64,000 nucleotides of DNA from assembly GCF_000515395.1 (NCBI RefSeq), contig NZ_KI911782.1, forward strand, positions 2,168,606-2,232,605. Direction: 5' to 3'. This stretch comes from Jiangella gansuensis DSM 44835. Its GTDB lineage: Bacteria > Actinomycetota > Actinomycetes > Jiangellales > Jiangellaceae. The notes beneath the pieces are model-generated. The model was not told the DNA's origin, made no database searches, and was given only the letters and a program-made list of their open reading frames with translations. A program made the translations under genes and the position numbers. Below, piece after piece: positions 17,803-26,084 of the stretch; position 1 is the stretch's first letter, and each line of letters opens with the position of its first letter.

Positions 17803-19215
17803 GTGATCGTCTCGCCACCGGAGCGGACCGTGCCCGCGGAGAAGCTGGGCCGGGTTCACTTCGTCGGCATCGGCGGTGCCGGCATGAGCGGCATCGCGCG
17901 CATCCTGCTGGCCCGAGGCGTCGAGGTGTCCGGTAGCGACGCCAAGGAGTCCGGGACGCTCGCCGGGCTGCGTGCCCTGGGCGCCGAGGTGCACGTCGGC
18001 CACGCCGCGTCCAACGTCGGCCTGGCCGAGACCGTCGTCGTCTCCACCGCGATCCGAGAGACCAACCCTGAGGTGGTCGAGGCGCACGAACGGGGCATCC
18101 CGGTGCTGCCGCGAGCCGCGGCGCTGGCCTCGGTGATGGCCGGGCGGCGAGCCATCGCCGTCGCCGGAACCCACGGCAAGACCACGACGACGTCCATGCT
18201 CACCGTCGCGCTGCAGCACTGCGGCGCGGACCCGTCGTTCGCCATCGGCGGCAGCCTCAACGAATCCGGTGCCAACGCGCACGACGGTAGTGGCGACATC
18301 TTCGTCGCGGAGGCCGACGAGAGCGACGCGTCGTTCCTCGCCTACGACCCCGAAGTGGCCGTCGTCACCAACGTCGAGGCCGACCACCTGGACTTCTACG
18401 GCACCGAGGACGCCTACATGGCGGCGTTCGACGCCTTCGCCGACTGCGTGTCGGGCTACCTCGTGGTGTGCGCCGACGACCCGGGGGCGCGTGCCCTCGG
18501 CGCCCGGGCGGCCTCGCGCGGCGTGGTGGTGCACACGTTCGGCGAGTCGCGCGACGCCGACGTCCGGGTGACCGCGCTGGACATCGCCGGCCCAGGCGTG
18601 TCGTTCGAGCTGGTCGCCCGTGGCCGCCGGCTGGAGCGCATCCAGCTGCAGTTGCCCGGCCGGCACAACGCGCTCAACGCGGCCGCGGCGTTCACCGCCG
18701 GACTCGGCATCGGTTTCCCGGCCGGCGACCTGCTTGACGGCCTGGCCGGCTACACCGGCACCCGCCGCCGGTTCGAGCTCAAAGGCGTAGCCGGCGGAGT
18801 GCGGGTGTACGACGAGTACTCCCACCACCCCACCGAGGTGGCGGCCGCGCTGGCGGCCGCGCGTGGCGTGGCCGGTCGCGGCCGGGTGGTCGTGGTGTTC
18901 CAGCCGCACCTGTTCAGCCGTACCCGGATCTTCGCCTCGGAGTTCGGTGCCGCGTTGGGCGCCGCCGACGAGGTCATCGTCATGGACGTCTACGCCGCCC
19001 GCGAGGACCCCGAGCCCGGGGTGACCGGGGCCCTCGTGGCCGCGGCCGTGCCGTTGCCGCCGTCGCAGGTGGTGTTCGAGCAGTCGTGGTCGGCGGTGCC
19101 GGAGCTGGCGGCGTCGCGTGCCGAGCCCGGGGACATCATGTTGACCGTCGGTGCCGGCGACGTCACCTTGATCGGCCCCGAGGTGCTGGACGTGTTGGAG
19201 GCGCGGCAGCCGTGA
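17803..19215 (+). CDS. murC: UDP-MurNAc:L-alanine ligase MurC
   Basis: 470 residues. The N-terminus HFVGIGGAGMSGIARIL is the MurC nucleotide-binding signature, the ATP loop is Gly122-Thr-His-Gly-Lys126-Thr-Thr, and EADESDASFL, NVEADHLDFYG and YDEYSHHPTEV follow in the expected order. It attaches L-alanine to UDP-MurNAc, the first amino-acid step of the pathway. The GTG start lies 6 bases after the murG stop, with AGGAAGG upstream. The stop overlaps the GTG candidate start of ftsQ. Confidence 0.97.
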   Translation: MIVSPPERTVPAEKLGRVHFVGIGGAGMSGIARILLARGVEVSGSDAKESGTLAGLRALGAEVHVGHAASNVGLAETVVVSTAIRETNPEVVEAHERGIPVLPRAAALASVMAGRRAIAVAGTHGKTTTTSMLTVALQHCGADPSFAIGGSLNESGANAHDGSGDIFVAEADESDASFLAYDPEVAVVTNVEADHLDFYGTEDAYMAAFDAFADCVSGYLVVCADDPGARALGARAASRGVVVHTFGESRDADVRVTALDIAGPGVSFELVARGRRLERIQLQLPGRHNALNAAAAFTAGLGIGFPAGDLLDGLAGYTGTRRRFELKGVAGGVRVYDEYSHHPTEVAAALAAARGVAGRGRVVVVFQPHLFSRTRIFASEFGAALGAADEVIVMDVYAAREDPEPGVTGALVAAAVPLPPSQVVFEQSWSAVPELAASRAEPGDIMLTVGAGDVTLIGPEVLDVLEARQP

Positions 19216-19988
19216 GCATGGCGTCGCGCTCGGCCAGCGCCCGGCTGTTCGCGGCTCGGGCGCGGCGGCGCCGGCTGCGGCAGGTGTTCGGGGTGCTGCT
19301 GGGCTGCCTGGCAGCGGCCGGCGTGGTGGCCCTGGCCTGGTTGGTCGGCTGGTCCAGCGTGTTGGCCGTGAAGTCGGTGACGGTGTCGGGAGTGTCATCG
19401 CCGCTCTCCGAAGAAGTGCTGGAGCTGGCGGACGCGCCGATGGGCACGCCGCTGGCCCGGGTGGACACGGGTGCGATCGTGGAACGGGTGGCCGTTCTGC
19501 CGGAGGCCGCCGAGGTCGAGGTGCGCCGGTCATGGCCCACGACGTTGACCATCGAGGTGACGCCGCGCGAGCCGGTGGCCGCGATCTCGTCAGGTGATCT
19601 CTGGTACTCGGTGGACGAGGCCGGCGTGCTGTTCGGGGAGTCGTCCGCACGCCCGGACGGGCTGCCGGTGCTGACCGCGCCGGTGACGGCACCGGGCGCC
19701 GACCAGGAACCGGAAACCGCCGTCGATGCCGCCGTCCGGGCCGCCGGGGTGGCCGTGCTGACCGGCCTGCCGTCGTCACTGCTGGACCTGGTGGACACCG
19801 TGGACGCCCGATCGGAAGCGGACATCCGGCTCGTCCTCGCCGACGGTACCGACGTGCGGTGGGGCACCGCGGAGGACATCGACCGCAAGGCCGAGGTGTT
19901 GCTCGCCCTGATTGCCGACCAGGACGGTGACGACCCGCCGTCCGGCTACGACGTGTCCGCCCCGACCAACCCCGCGGTGACCCGCTAG
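19212..19988 (+). CDS. ftsQ: Divisome protein FtsQ (POTRA domain)
   Basis: 258 residues from GTG 19212, overlapping the murC stop; ATG 19218 is the alternative. A basic cytoplasmic start leads to a transmembrane helix (about residues 28-50: VLLGCLAAAGVVALAWLVGW), then a POTRA domain (VKSVTVSGVSSPLSEEVLEL, with VRRSWPTTLTIEVTPREPVA in its last strand) and the FtsQ beta domain. It links FtsL-type partners to the divisome on the outer face of the membrane. ftsA is absent, as in other actinobacteria. The run of plus-strand cell-wall genes pauses here until ftsZ. Confidence 0.93.
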   Translation: MSMASRSASARLFAARARRRRLRQVFGVLLGCLAAAGVVALAWLVGWSSVLAVKSVTVSGVSSPLSEEVLELADAPMGTPLARVDTGAIVERVAVLPEAAEVEVRRSWPTTLTIEVTPREPVAAISSGDLWYSVDEAGVLFGESSARPDGLPVLTAPVTAPGADQEPETAVDAAVRAAGVAVLTGLPSSLLDLVDTVDARSEADIRLVLADGTDVRWGTAEDIDRKAEVLLALIADQDGDDPPSGYDVSAPTNPAVTR

Positions 19989-20165
19989 GCGCAGTCGGCA
20001 CCGCTGGCCCTACCCGCCCAGCCTGCTGGCTTTCCGTATCGTCCTGGCCCGAGGTATCGCCGATGGCTGGACCAGGCCATGTCGGCGTTACCTCAGGCCA
20101 GCACGTGGCGCCAGGCCACGAAGACGTAACGGATTGCGCACCGACGGGCGCGGGCCGCAACGTGG

Positions 20166-20372
20166 TCATACCGCACCCCCGCAGGCCGGGCAGCTGGCGA
20201 CGATGCGCGCCGTGCTGACCGGGTCGGGGCGGAGCACCCCTGGTGGGCGCGGTTGCGCGCAGGCGCATGGCTGTCTGACCAGGACGGCGAGCTTCTCGGC
20301 CTGCGGCGCGGTCTGCCGCCGCCGGCGTCGGTCGATGTCGGGGCTGAGGTGAAACGCGGCGAGGTTCGTCAT
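20166..20372 (-). CDS. Possible small hypothetical protein, basic with CPACGG end
   Basis: A 68-residue frame starting MTNLAAFHLSPDID, with GGGGAG about 9 bases upstream of the ATG. It contains an RRRRR run, CAC in the middle and CPACGG four residues from the end. No family is recognised. The GC-rich context makes chance frames common, and opposite-strand frames overlap it, so it may not be real. In its favour are the ribosome site and the otherwise empty 500-bp gap. Confidence 0.3.
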   Translation of the reverse strand: MTNLAAFHLSPDIDRRRRRQTAPQAEKLAVLVRQPCACAQPRPPGVLRPDPVSTARIVASCPACGGAV

Positions 20373-20424
20373 GCCCACCATCTCCCCAGATCGCGGGGGA
20401 GCGGGCCAGGCCGGATCCGCGAAA

Positions 20425-20462
20425 TGTGGACAACTCCGTGAACTGCCTGCCCCTGTGGATGT
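20425..20462. promoter_or_regulatory. Two DnaA-box-like nonamers
   Basis: TGTGGACAA at 20425-20433 is the reverse complement of TTGTCCACA, the form preferred in high-GC actinobacteria. TGTGGATGT at 20454-20462 matches seven of nine positions in the same orientation. They lie 29 bases apart in a non-coding gap. Chance occurrence of a single nonamer is possible. Confidence 0.35.
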
Positions 20463-20489
20463 GCGCAGCTCCCGAGCGCGGCGCGCCCG

Positions 20490-21251
20490 TCACGCCGCCT
20501 TGGCCGCTGTCCGGTACGTGCCGAGCGCCCAGCGCTCGGCGGCCGCCCACGCCGTCGTCGTCAGCAGGTAGAGCGCGGCGGCGAGCGGCACGAACATGGC
20601 CACCACCGGCGTGCCGAACGGCAGCAGCGCGGTCACCCGGGATATCGAGCGCTGGGCGGTAGCCAGCTCCGGTGGCAGACCTTCGAGCTGCGACATCGTG
20701 CTCGTCATCGAGCGCCGGGCCTGCCAGGACGACCAGCAGGCCACCGCGATCAGCAGTACGAAGACCGTGCCGAAAACGATCAGCTCCGGCGGGACCAGGC
20801 CGGCCGCGAGGTCCGTCAGCCAGCTGTCGCTCAGCGGGACACCGAACACGGCGTGAGTGAACAGGGCGTTCGCGTGCCCGTTCAGTGTCGGCGACGCGAA
20901 CAACCGGTACAGGACCATGAAGACCGGCACCTGCGCCAGTAGCGGGACGACGCTCGAGAACGGCCGCACCTGGTGTCGTTCGTGCAGCTCGTGCAGCTCA
21001 TGGTGGAGACGGGCCGGCTGGTCGCGGAACCGGCGTCGTAGCTCCAGCTCCTGGGGTCGCAACGCCTGCCGGGCTCTGGCGGCCCGGGCGGCGCGTAACC
21101 CGACGGGCAGGAGCAACAGGCGGACGAGCAGGGTGAGCGTGATGATCGCGCCGGCGGTCGCCGCGTCACCGAGGACGGGTTCGAGGGCGCGGCCGATGGC
21201 CAGCACCAGGTCGGAGACGACGAGGGCAGGTGTGTCGAGGATGGCGAGCAT
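20490..21251 (-). CDS. YidC/Oxa1-family membrane protein insertase
   Basis: 253 residues from the ATG at 21251 (GGAGAGG upstream); the frame extends another 146 codons upstream, but that part is low-complexity and unlike any YidC. The core has the family layout: a first helix, IITLTLLVRLLLLPVGLRAARAARARQ with the conserved cytoplasmic basic loop, then VVPLLAQVPVFMVLYRLFAS and three more helices. These proteins insert small membrane proteins with or without SecYEG. There is no lipoprotein signal, and it is shorter than typical housekeeping YidC encoded near rnpA, so it is probably a second paralogue. It sits on the opposite strand between ftsQ and ftsZ, downstream of a DUF6412 gene. Confidence 0.88.
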   Translation of the reverse strand: MLAILDTPALVVSDLVLAIGRALEPVLGDAATAGAIITLTLLVRLLLLPVGLRAARAARARQALRPQELELRRRFRDQPARLHHELHELHERHQVRPFSSVVPLLAQVPVFMVLYRLFASPTLNGHANALFTHAVFGVPLSDSWLTDLAAGLVPPELIVFGTVFVLLIAVACWSSWQARRSMTSTMSQLEGLPPELATAQRSISRVTALLPFGTPVVAMFVPLAAALYLLTTTAWAAAERWALGTYRTAAKAA

Positions 21252-21421
21252 GGCGGAGCCTCTCCGGGTGAGCTGAGACGTGGACGAGGCAGGTCCGAAC
21301 GCAGGCACGTTGCCGAGAACGCCAGGTACGGCACCGCGGCCGCTGGCCGGCGAACCTCGGTGACCTGGCCCCGGGGATCCCGGAGACGCTCCCTGGCTGA
21401 TACCTGGTGGCGCAGACCTGT

Positions 21422-21709
21422 CTAGGGGAGGCAGGCGATCCCGGTCGGTGCTCTCGGACGGGGCCGGAGGGCGGCGTCGGGGTCGGTCAGCGCGATGACC
21501 ACGGTCTGGACGCCGGTGTGGCGCCTGACGACGGCGTCGGTGGCTTCGTCCGCTCGCGCGGAGCGCGACCGCCGGACCGCGAGCAGGGTGATGAGCAGCG
21601 CCAGCACCGACACGACCGCGACGGAGAGGGCCGGCACGTCCGGGGACAGCACCCACGGCACCACCAGGGCGGCCAGTGCGGCGACCCACTCGACCAGCGC
21701 TCGGACCAT
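21422..21709 (-). CDS. DUF6412-like small membrane protein
   Basis: 95 residues: two hydrophobic helices (about residues 5-22 and 26-44), a basic loop [10 protein letters not shown], and a C-terminal end with [13 protein letters not shown]. That ending matches my recollection of actinobacterial DUF6412 proteins, which are often encoded beside a YidC-like gene, as here. Function is unknown. It precedes the yidC-like gene by 170 bases on the same strand and diverges from ftsZ. Confidence 0.65.
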   Translation of the reverse strand: MVRALVEWVAALAALVVPWVLSPDVPALSVAVVSVLALLITLLAVRRSRSARADEATDAVVRRHTGVQTVVIALTDPDAALRPRPRAPTGIACLP

Positions 21710-21912
21710 GCTGCGAGCCTACCCGCCGGCGCCGGTCGTCCTGGTGCAGCGCGTGACCACGCGGGCCGAAACCATGTACCCGCCCGGAATCCAGTCCGCA
21801 TCCGCTGTTCTGGCATGCGTCATCACCGACGGCGTCATGAATGGCGGATGCGTTCGGCGTGTCTACGGCGACAGGAGTGTGGCCGCCCTTAGCGTTTCAC
21901 CAAGCGCTCAGG

Positions 21913-21956
21913 TTGACATAACTATAAACCTCAACTTGAGGGTGAGAGTTGAACTC
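21913..21956 (+). promoter_or_regulatory. ftsZ upstream promoter and symmetric elements
   Basis: An AT-rich island in otherwise GC-rich sequence. TTGACA (21913-21918) looks like a -35 and TATAAA (21923-21928) like a -10, but they are too close together to belong to one promoter, so two overlapping promoters or a separate operator are implied. CCTCAACTTGAGG (21929-21941) and GAGTTGAACTC (21946-21956) are odd-centred perfect palindromes, 17 bases apart start to start. Similar TTGA/TCAA-rich blocks precede ftsZ in other actinobacteria. Confidence 0.5.
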
Positions 21957-21974
21957 GACGAAAGGCGATGTGAC

Positions 21975-23183
21975 GTGACTGCCCCGCAGAACTACCTCGC
22001 GGTGATCAAAGTCGTCGGCATCGGCGGCGGCGGCGTCAACGCGGTCAACCGCATGATCGAAGTCGGCCTCAAGGGTGTCGAGTTCATCGCCATCAACACC
22101 GACGCTCAGGCGTTGCTGATGAGCGACGCCGACGTCAAGCTCGACGTCGGGCGCGAGGCCACCCGGGGGCTGGGTGCTGGGGCCAACCCGGACGTGGGCC
22201 GCAAGGCCGCCGAGGACCACGCCGAGGAGATCGAGGAGGTCCTCAAGGGGGCCGACATGGTCTTCGTCACGGCGGGGGAGGGCGGCGGCACCGGCACCGG
22301 CGGTGCGCCGGTGGTGGCACGTATCGCCCGCTCGCTCGGCGCGCTGACCATCGGTGTGGTCACGCGGCCGTTCATGTTCGAGGGCCGGCGGCGGGCGCTC
22401 CAGGCCGAGGCCGGCATCGAGGAACTGCGCGAAGAGGTCGACACCCTCATCGTCATCCCGAACGACCGCCTGCTGTCCATCAGCGACCGGCAGGTCAGCG
22501 TGCTGGACGCGTTCAAGAGCGCCGACCAGGTGCTGCTGTCCGGTGTGCAGGGCATCACCGATCTCATCACCACCCCGGGCCTGATCAACCTCGACTTCGC
22601 CGACGTGAAGTCGGTCATGAGCAATGCCGGGTCGGCGCTGATGGGCATCGGTTCGGCGCGCGGCGAGGACCGCGCGGTCGCGGCGGCCGAGATGGCCATC
22701 TCCAGTCCGTTGCTCGAGGCGTCCATCGACGGCGCGCACGGGGTCCTGCTGTCCGTCTCCGGCGGCTCCGATCTCGGCTTGTTCGAGATCAACGAGGCCG
22801 CCAACCTGGTGGCACAGGCCGCGCACGACGACGCCAACATCATCTTCGGCGCGGTCATCGACGACGCCCTCGGCGACGAGGTCCGGGTCACCGTCATCGC
22901 CGCGGGTTTCGACAGCGGCAGTCCCACCCGGCGTGAGCTCGGCACCGTCCGCAAGTCCGACGGTCAGGCCAGTTCCGGCCCGGCCGCCGCGGGAGCCATC
23001 GGCTCGGTCGGCACGGCCACCCCGGCCGCGAGCACGTCGGACAAGGACAGCGACGAGGCGAAGCGCACGGACGGCGGTGACGACGCTCCCGCCGCCGCGC
23101 CGCCGGCCCCGCCGCGCGAGCAGCGCCGCATCGTCCCGGCCACGCCCAGCGACGATCTCGACGTGCCCGATTTCCTCAAGTAG
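21975..23183 (+). CDS. ftsZ: Cell division GTPase FtsZ
   Basis: 402 residues from GTG 21975 (AAAGG about 10 bases upstream); the frame is open far upstream but only in non-FtsZ sequence. [22 protein letters not shown] begins the GTPase domain, and the tubulin signature is Gly103-Gly-Gly-Thr-Gly-Thr-Gly109. The GTPase and C-terminal subdomains are followed by a linker of about 60 Ala/Ser/Pro-rich residues and the conserved tail [10 protein letters not shown], which binds SepF and other partners. FtsZ forms the Z-ring. It has its own upstream region because the opposite-strand yidC block separates it from ftsQ. Confidence 0.98.
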   Translation: MTAPQNYLAVIKVVGIGGGGVNAVNRMIEVGLKGVEFIAINTDAQALLMSDADVKLDVGREATRGLGAGANPDVGRKAAEDHAEEIEEVLKGADMVFVTAGEGGGTGTGGAPVVARIARSLGALTIGVVTRPFMFEGRRRALQAEAGIEELREEVDTLIVIPNDRLLSISDRQVSVLDAFKSADQVLLSGVQGITDLITTPGLINLDFADVKSVMSNAGSALMGIGSARGEDRAVAAAEMAISSPLLEASIDGAHGVLLSVSGGSDLGLFEINEAANLVAQAAHDDANIIFGAVIDDALGDEVRVTVIAAGFDSGSPTRRELGTVRKSDGQASSGPAAAGAIGSVGTATPAASTSDKDSDEAKRTDGGDDAPAAAPPAPPREQRRIVPATPSDDLDVPDFLK

Positions 23184-23206
23184 GACGGCTAGGGGGCCCG
23201 AGTCCC

Positions 23207-23929
23207 GTGCTTCGGCACACCAGTTCCGTCGGCCCGGTCCGGTTCGCGTTCACCGACCGGTTCGGCGGAGTCAGCCAAGCGCCGTACGACCAGCTCAATC
23301 TCGGCGGCCACGTCGGCGACGACCCGGCGGCCGTGGCTCGCAACCGCGAACTGCTGGCCGGGGCCATCGGGCTGTCGCCGCGCGCTGTCTCCTACATGAA
23401 CCAGGTGCACGGTGCGCGGGTCGGCGTCGTCGACGGGCCCTGGACCGGCCCGGCGCCCGAGGTGGACGCCCTGGTCACGACCGTGCCGGAGCGCGCGCTG
23501 GCGGTGCTCGTGGCCGACTGCGTGCCGGTGCTCGTCGCCGACCCGGAGGCCGGCGTCGTCGGCGTCGCGCACGCCGGGCGGCCCGGGCTCGCCGCCGGCG
23601 TCGTCCCCGCGCTCGTGGCGGCCATGCGCGACTTCGGCGCCCGCAAGCTCACCGCGCGCATCGGCCCGGCGGTCTGCGGACGTTGCTACGAAGTACCCGA
23701 GCCGATGCGGGCCGAGGTCGCCGCCGTCGTCCCGGAATCGTGGGCGGTCACCCGCGCCGGCACGCCGGGGCTCGACCTGCCGGCCGGTGTCGCCGCCCAG
23801 CTGCGTACCGCGGGCGCGGCGGTCGAGGACGTCGCGACCTGCACGATCGAGGACGAGGCGTCCTACTCGTACCGCCGCGACGGCGTCACCGGGCGGTTCG
23901 CCGGGGTGGCATGGATGAGTCAGGTGTGA
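23207..23929 (+). CDS. pgeF: Peptidoglycan editing factor PgeF (YlmD, multicopper oxidase-like fold)
   Basis: 240 residues. The motif FTDRFGGVSQAPYDQLNLGGHVGDDP is typical of the N-terminus. The metal-site residues are present: His in MNQVHG, Cys in VADCVPVL and His in VAHAGRPGLAAG. The family removes misincorporated L-Ser from peptidoglycan precursors in E. coli, and related proteins have purine nucleoside phosphorylase-like activity. The GTG start lies 23 bases after ftsZ. The yggS gene that usually follows it in actinobacteria is missing. Confidence 0.93.
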   Translation: MLRHTSSVGPVRFAFTDRFGGVSQAPYDQLNLGGHVGDDPAAVARNRELLAGAIGLSPRAVSYMNQVHGARVGVVDGPWTGPAPEVDALVTTVPERALAVLVADCVPVLVADPEAGVVGVAHAGRPGLAAGVVPALVAAMRDFGARKLTARIGPAVCGRCYEVPEPMRAEVAAVVPESWAVTRAGTPGLDLPAGVAAQLRTAGAAVEDVATCTIEDEASYSYRRDGVTGRFAGVAWMSQV

Positions 23930-24045
23930 TCGGTGGGACTCATGCGACGCCTGGGCGTGTCGCGCTCGCAATCCCCGGTTCCGGCAGCACGCGGGGCTAG
24001 TGTCTGAAAGCACAGGGGACCGTCCACCACATGCGGAGGACTTGA

Positions 24046-24591
24046 ATGGCCGGCGCAATGCGCAAAGTTGCGGTCTACCTCGGCCTCGTGGAGGACCGAG
24101 ACCGCTACGACGACGAGTACACCGACGAATACGACGACGAGGCGTACGCCGAGGACTACGACGACGCCCCCGCCGACGACGTCGAGGAGCGCCTTCCGGA
24201 ACGCCGGGAGCGCGCCGAGCGCGGGGAACGTGACCGCGAGCACACCGCCACGGTGGCGTCGCTCGCCGACCGCCGGCCCATGGCAGCCGTGCGGCGGGCG
24301 CCGGCCATGCGTGAGGCCCGCATCACCACGCTGCACCCGCGTACCTACAACGAGGCGCGCACGCTGGGTGAGCACTTCCGCGACGGCACGCCGGTCATCA
24401 TGAACCTGTCCGAGATGGACGACGTCGACGCGAAACGGCTGGTCGATTTCGCCGCCGGGCTGATCTTCGGGCTGCGCGGCAGCATCGACCGCGTCACCGC
24501 CAAGGTTTTCCTGCTCACGCCCGCGGACGTGCAGGTCACGGCCGAGGACAAGGCCCGCATGGTCAGCGGCGGGTTCTTCAATCAGAGCTGA
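24046..24591 (+). CDS. sepF: SepF, membrane anchor of the Z-ring
   Basis: 181 residues. The N-terminal amphipathic helix ([13 protein letters not shown]) is the membrane-binding element. A very acidic, tyrosine-rich linker (residues 20-60) follows, then the SepF domain from about residue 88 ([46 protein letters not shown]). In organisms without ftsA, SepF tethers FtsZ to the membrane through the FtsZ tail. GGAGG lies 6 bases before the ATG. MRKVAVY at Met5 is an alternative start. Confidence 0.95.
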   Translation: MAGAMRKVAVYLGLVEDRDRYDDEYTDEYDDEAYAEDYDDAPADDVEERLPERRERAERGERDREHTATVASLADRRPMAAVRRAPAMREARITTLHPRTYNEARTLGEHFRDGTPVIMNLSEMDDVDAKRLVDFAAGLIFGLRGSIDRVTAKVFLLTPADVQVTAEDKARMVSGGFFNQS

Positions 24592-24689
24592 TCCACCCGA
24601 CGTGACGTTCGGCACGATGGGCAACGACACCCCGGCGCGCCGGTGCCTATGTCATCGAAGCCGGCGTTCGTCAGGTAAGTTCAGGTGTT

Positions 24690-24977
24690 GTGTCGGCTGT
24701 GAGTCAGATTTTGTCCGCGGTGTTGTGGCTCTTCTTCATCGCATTGTTGATCAGGCTTGTTGCCGACTGGATTCAGGTCTTCGCACGCGAGTGGCAGCCG
24801 AAAGGTCTGGTGCTCGTCGTGTTGGAGGCCGTATACACGGTGACCGACCCGCCTTTGCGGGCCATCAGACGGGTCATTCCGCCGCTGCGGATCGGCTCGG
24901 TCGCCCTTGACCTGGCGTTCATCGTGCTCATCATCCTGGTCCAAATCGCCCTTGTGGTTGTCGGGTCCCTAGGATGA
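24690..24977 (+). CDS. YggT-family membrane protein
   Basis: 95 residues with two long hydrophobic segments (about 6-27 and 70-92) separated by a basic/aromatic stretch, FAREWQPKG, and the family motif VTDPPLRAIRRVIPPL. YggT proteins are small membrane proteins of poorly known function, regularly encoded between sepF and wag31/divIVA. The start used is GTG 24690; the ribosome site is weak, and GTG 24702 is possible. Confidence 0.9.
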   Translation: MSAVSQILSAVLWLFFIALLIRLVADWIQVFAREWQPKGLVLVVLEAVYTVTDPPLRAIRRVIPPLRIGSVALDLAFIVLIILVQIALVVVGSLG

Positions 24978-25023
24978 CGCGGTACGGTGACATTCTGCCT
25001 ATGCTCACATCCGAGGTGACGCT

Positions 25024-25836
25024 ATGCCACTGACGCCCGAGGACGTCCAGAACAAGGAGTTCACGACGGTCCGCCTGCGCGAGGGTTACGACATGCAGGA
25101 GGTCGACGAGTTCCTGGACGAGGTCGAGGCCGAGCTCGCGCGCATGCAGCGGGAGAACGACGAGCTGCGCGACAAGCTCAGCGCCGTGACCCGCGGCGGC
25201 GGGCTCGCCGGATCGGCTGAGCCGATCCAGGCTCCGCGCCAGGCCGAGGCGCCAAAGGCGCCGGAGGCTCCGCCGTCGGCTTCCGCGGCTCCTAGCGCAC
25301 CGGCTGGCGTCCAGCCCAGCGACGCTGCGGCGAAGGTGCTGGCGCTCGCGCAGCGGACCGCCGACGAGCTCGTGGCCGACTCCAAGTCCGAGGCCGACCG
25401 TCTCATCAACGAGGCGAAGGCCCGGGCGGAGAAGCTCGACTCCGAGAGCAAGGCCAAGGCCGCGAAGATCGAACAGGACGCCCGGCAGCGGGCCGACTCG
25501 ATCGAGCAGGAGGTCCAGAAGCGGCGGACCCAGGTCTTCGGCAAGCTCGAGTCGGATCGCGCCGACCTGGAACGTGAGCTCGAGACGTTGCGCGCGTTCG
25601 AGCGTGAGTATCGCAGCCGTCTCAAGTCGTACCTGGAGCGCGAACTGCGCAAGCTCGAGACCGGCGGGGTCGACGAAGCCGAGACCGGCGTGGGCCAGGT
25701 GCCCGCGACGACCGGCGGCGGCGGTGCCGGCGGTGGCCAGACGCAGCCCGGGCCGTCCGGGAACGCCGCCTCGGCCACCCAGACCGGCGGGTCGTTGCGT
25801 TCCGTCGCCAGCCTGCTGGACGACGAGCAGCGCTGA
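25024..25836 (+). CDS. wag31: Polar growth scaffold Wag31/DivIVA
   Basis: 270 residues. The N-terminal DivIVA domain (MPLTPEDVQNKEFTTVRLRE, EVDEFLDEVEAEL) contains the membrane-binding loop. A Pro/Ala-rich linker (about 75-105) precedes a long coiled coil rich in Lys/Glu/Arg (LVADSKSEADRLINEAKARAE) and an unstructured Gly/Gln-rich tail. Wag31 marks cell poles and organises tip growth in actinobacteria. GAGGTGACGCT precedes the ATG. A GC-rich hairpin terminator follows. Confidence 0.96.
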   Translation: MPLTPEDVQNKEFTTVRLREGYDMQEVDEFLDEVEAELARMQRENDELRDKLSAVTRGGGLAGSAEPIQAPRQAEAPKAPEAPPSASAAPSAPAGVQPSDAAAKVLALAQRTADELVADSKSEADRLINEAKARAEKLDSESKAKAAKIEQDARQRADSIEQEVQKRRTQVFGKLESDRADLERELETLRAFEREYRSRLKSYLERELRKLETGGVDEAETGVGQVPATTGGGGAGGGQTQPGPSGNAASATQTGGSLRSVASLLDDEQR

Positions 25837-25901
25837 CGCCGCGAGCCCGCGGCCGGGCAGGACCCGGCGGCCACGGACTCAAGCGAGAACATCGCACAAG
25901 G

Positions 25902-25943
25902 AAGGGGCTCAGGCCGGTGTTTCGACGCCGGCCCGGGCCCCTT
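25902..25943 (+). terminator. Terminator of wag31
   Basis: AAGGGGC begins the left arm (25902-25920) and GCCCCTT ends the right arm (25925-25943). GCCGG/CCGGC pairing closes the inner helix over the loop TTCG-type turn at 25920-25925, and CTTTC follows. This is the end of the dcw cluster. Confidence 0.75.
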
Positions 25944-25983
25944 TCGCGTGTTCCGGCGTGTTCCGGCCCACCTGCCCATCGCG

Positions 25984-26040
25984 TGATCATGGAGTAGATC
26001 AGGTTCCGAGTGTCTGGGAGACTGACCTACTCCATGATCA
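25984..26040. repeat. Palindromic element 1 (TGATC-ended inverted repeat)
   Basis: TGATCATGGAGTAG (25984-25997) and CTACTCCATGATCA (26027-26040) are perfect 14-base complements. After one mismatch, TCAG (25999-26002) pairs with CTGA (26022-26025). It lies between convergent wag31 and ileS, about 45 bases before the ileS stop. Confidence 0.85.
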
Positions 26041-26084
26041 ATTGCGTTGCGTCAGGTTGTCGTCTCCTCCGCAGGACGGCGACG

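Larger units (their letters stand above)
19989..20489. other. 500-bp gap between ftsQ and the yidC-like gene
   Basis: Little here can be assigned with certainty. It contains a possible 68-residue minus-strand gene (20166-20372) and two DnaA-box-like nonamers (20425-20462). No convincing terminator hairpin for ftsQ was found. Confidence 0.5.

Noticed and set aside
21252-21689. A 146-codon N-terminal extension of the YidC-like protein
   Set aside because: The extension is Pro/Arg/Gly low-complexity with no family resemblance, whereas the ATG at 21251 has a ribosome site and gives a normal YidC-like N-terminus.
21495-21974. A 160-codon N-terminal extension of FtsZ
   Set aside because: It crosses the ftsZ promoter island and the antisense DUF6412 gene; FtsZ proteins start at [13 protein letters not shown], as given by GTG 21975.
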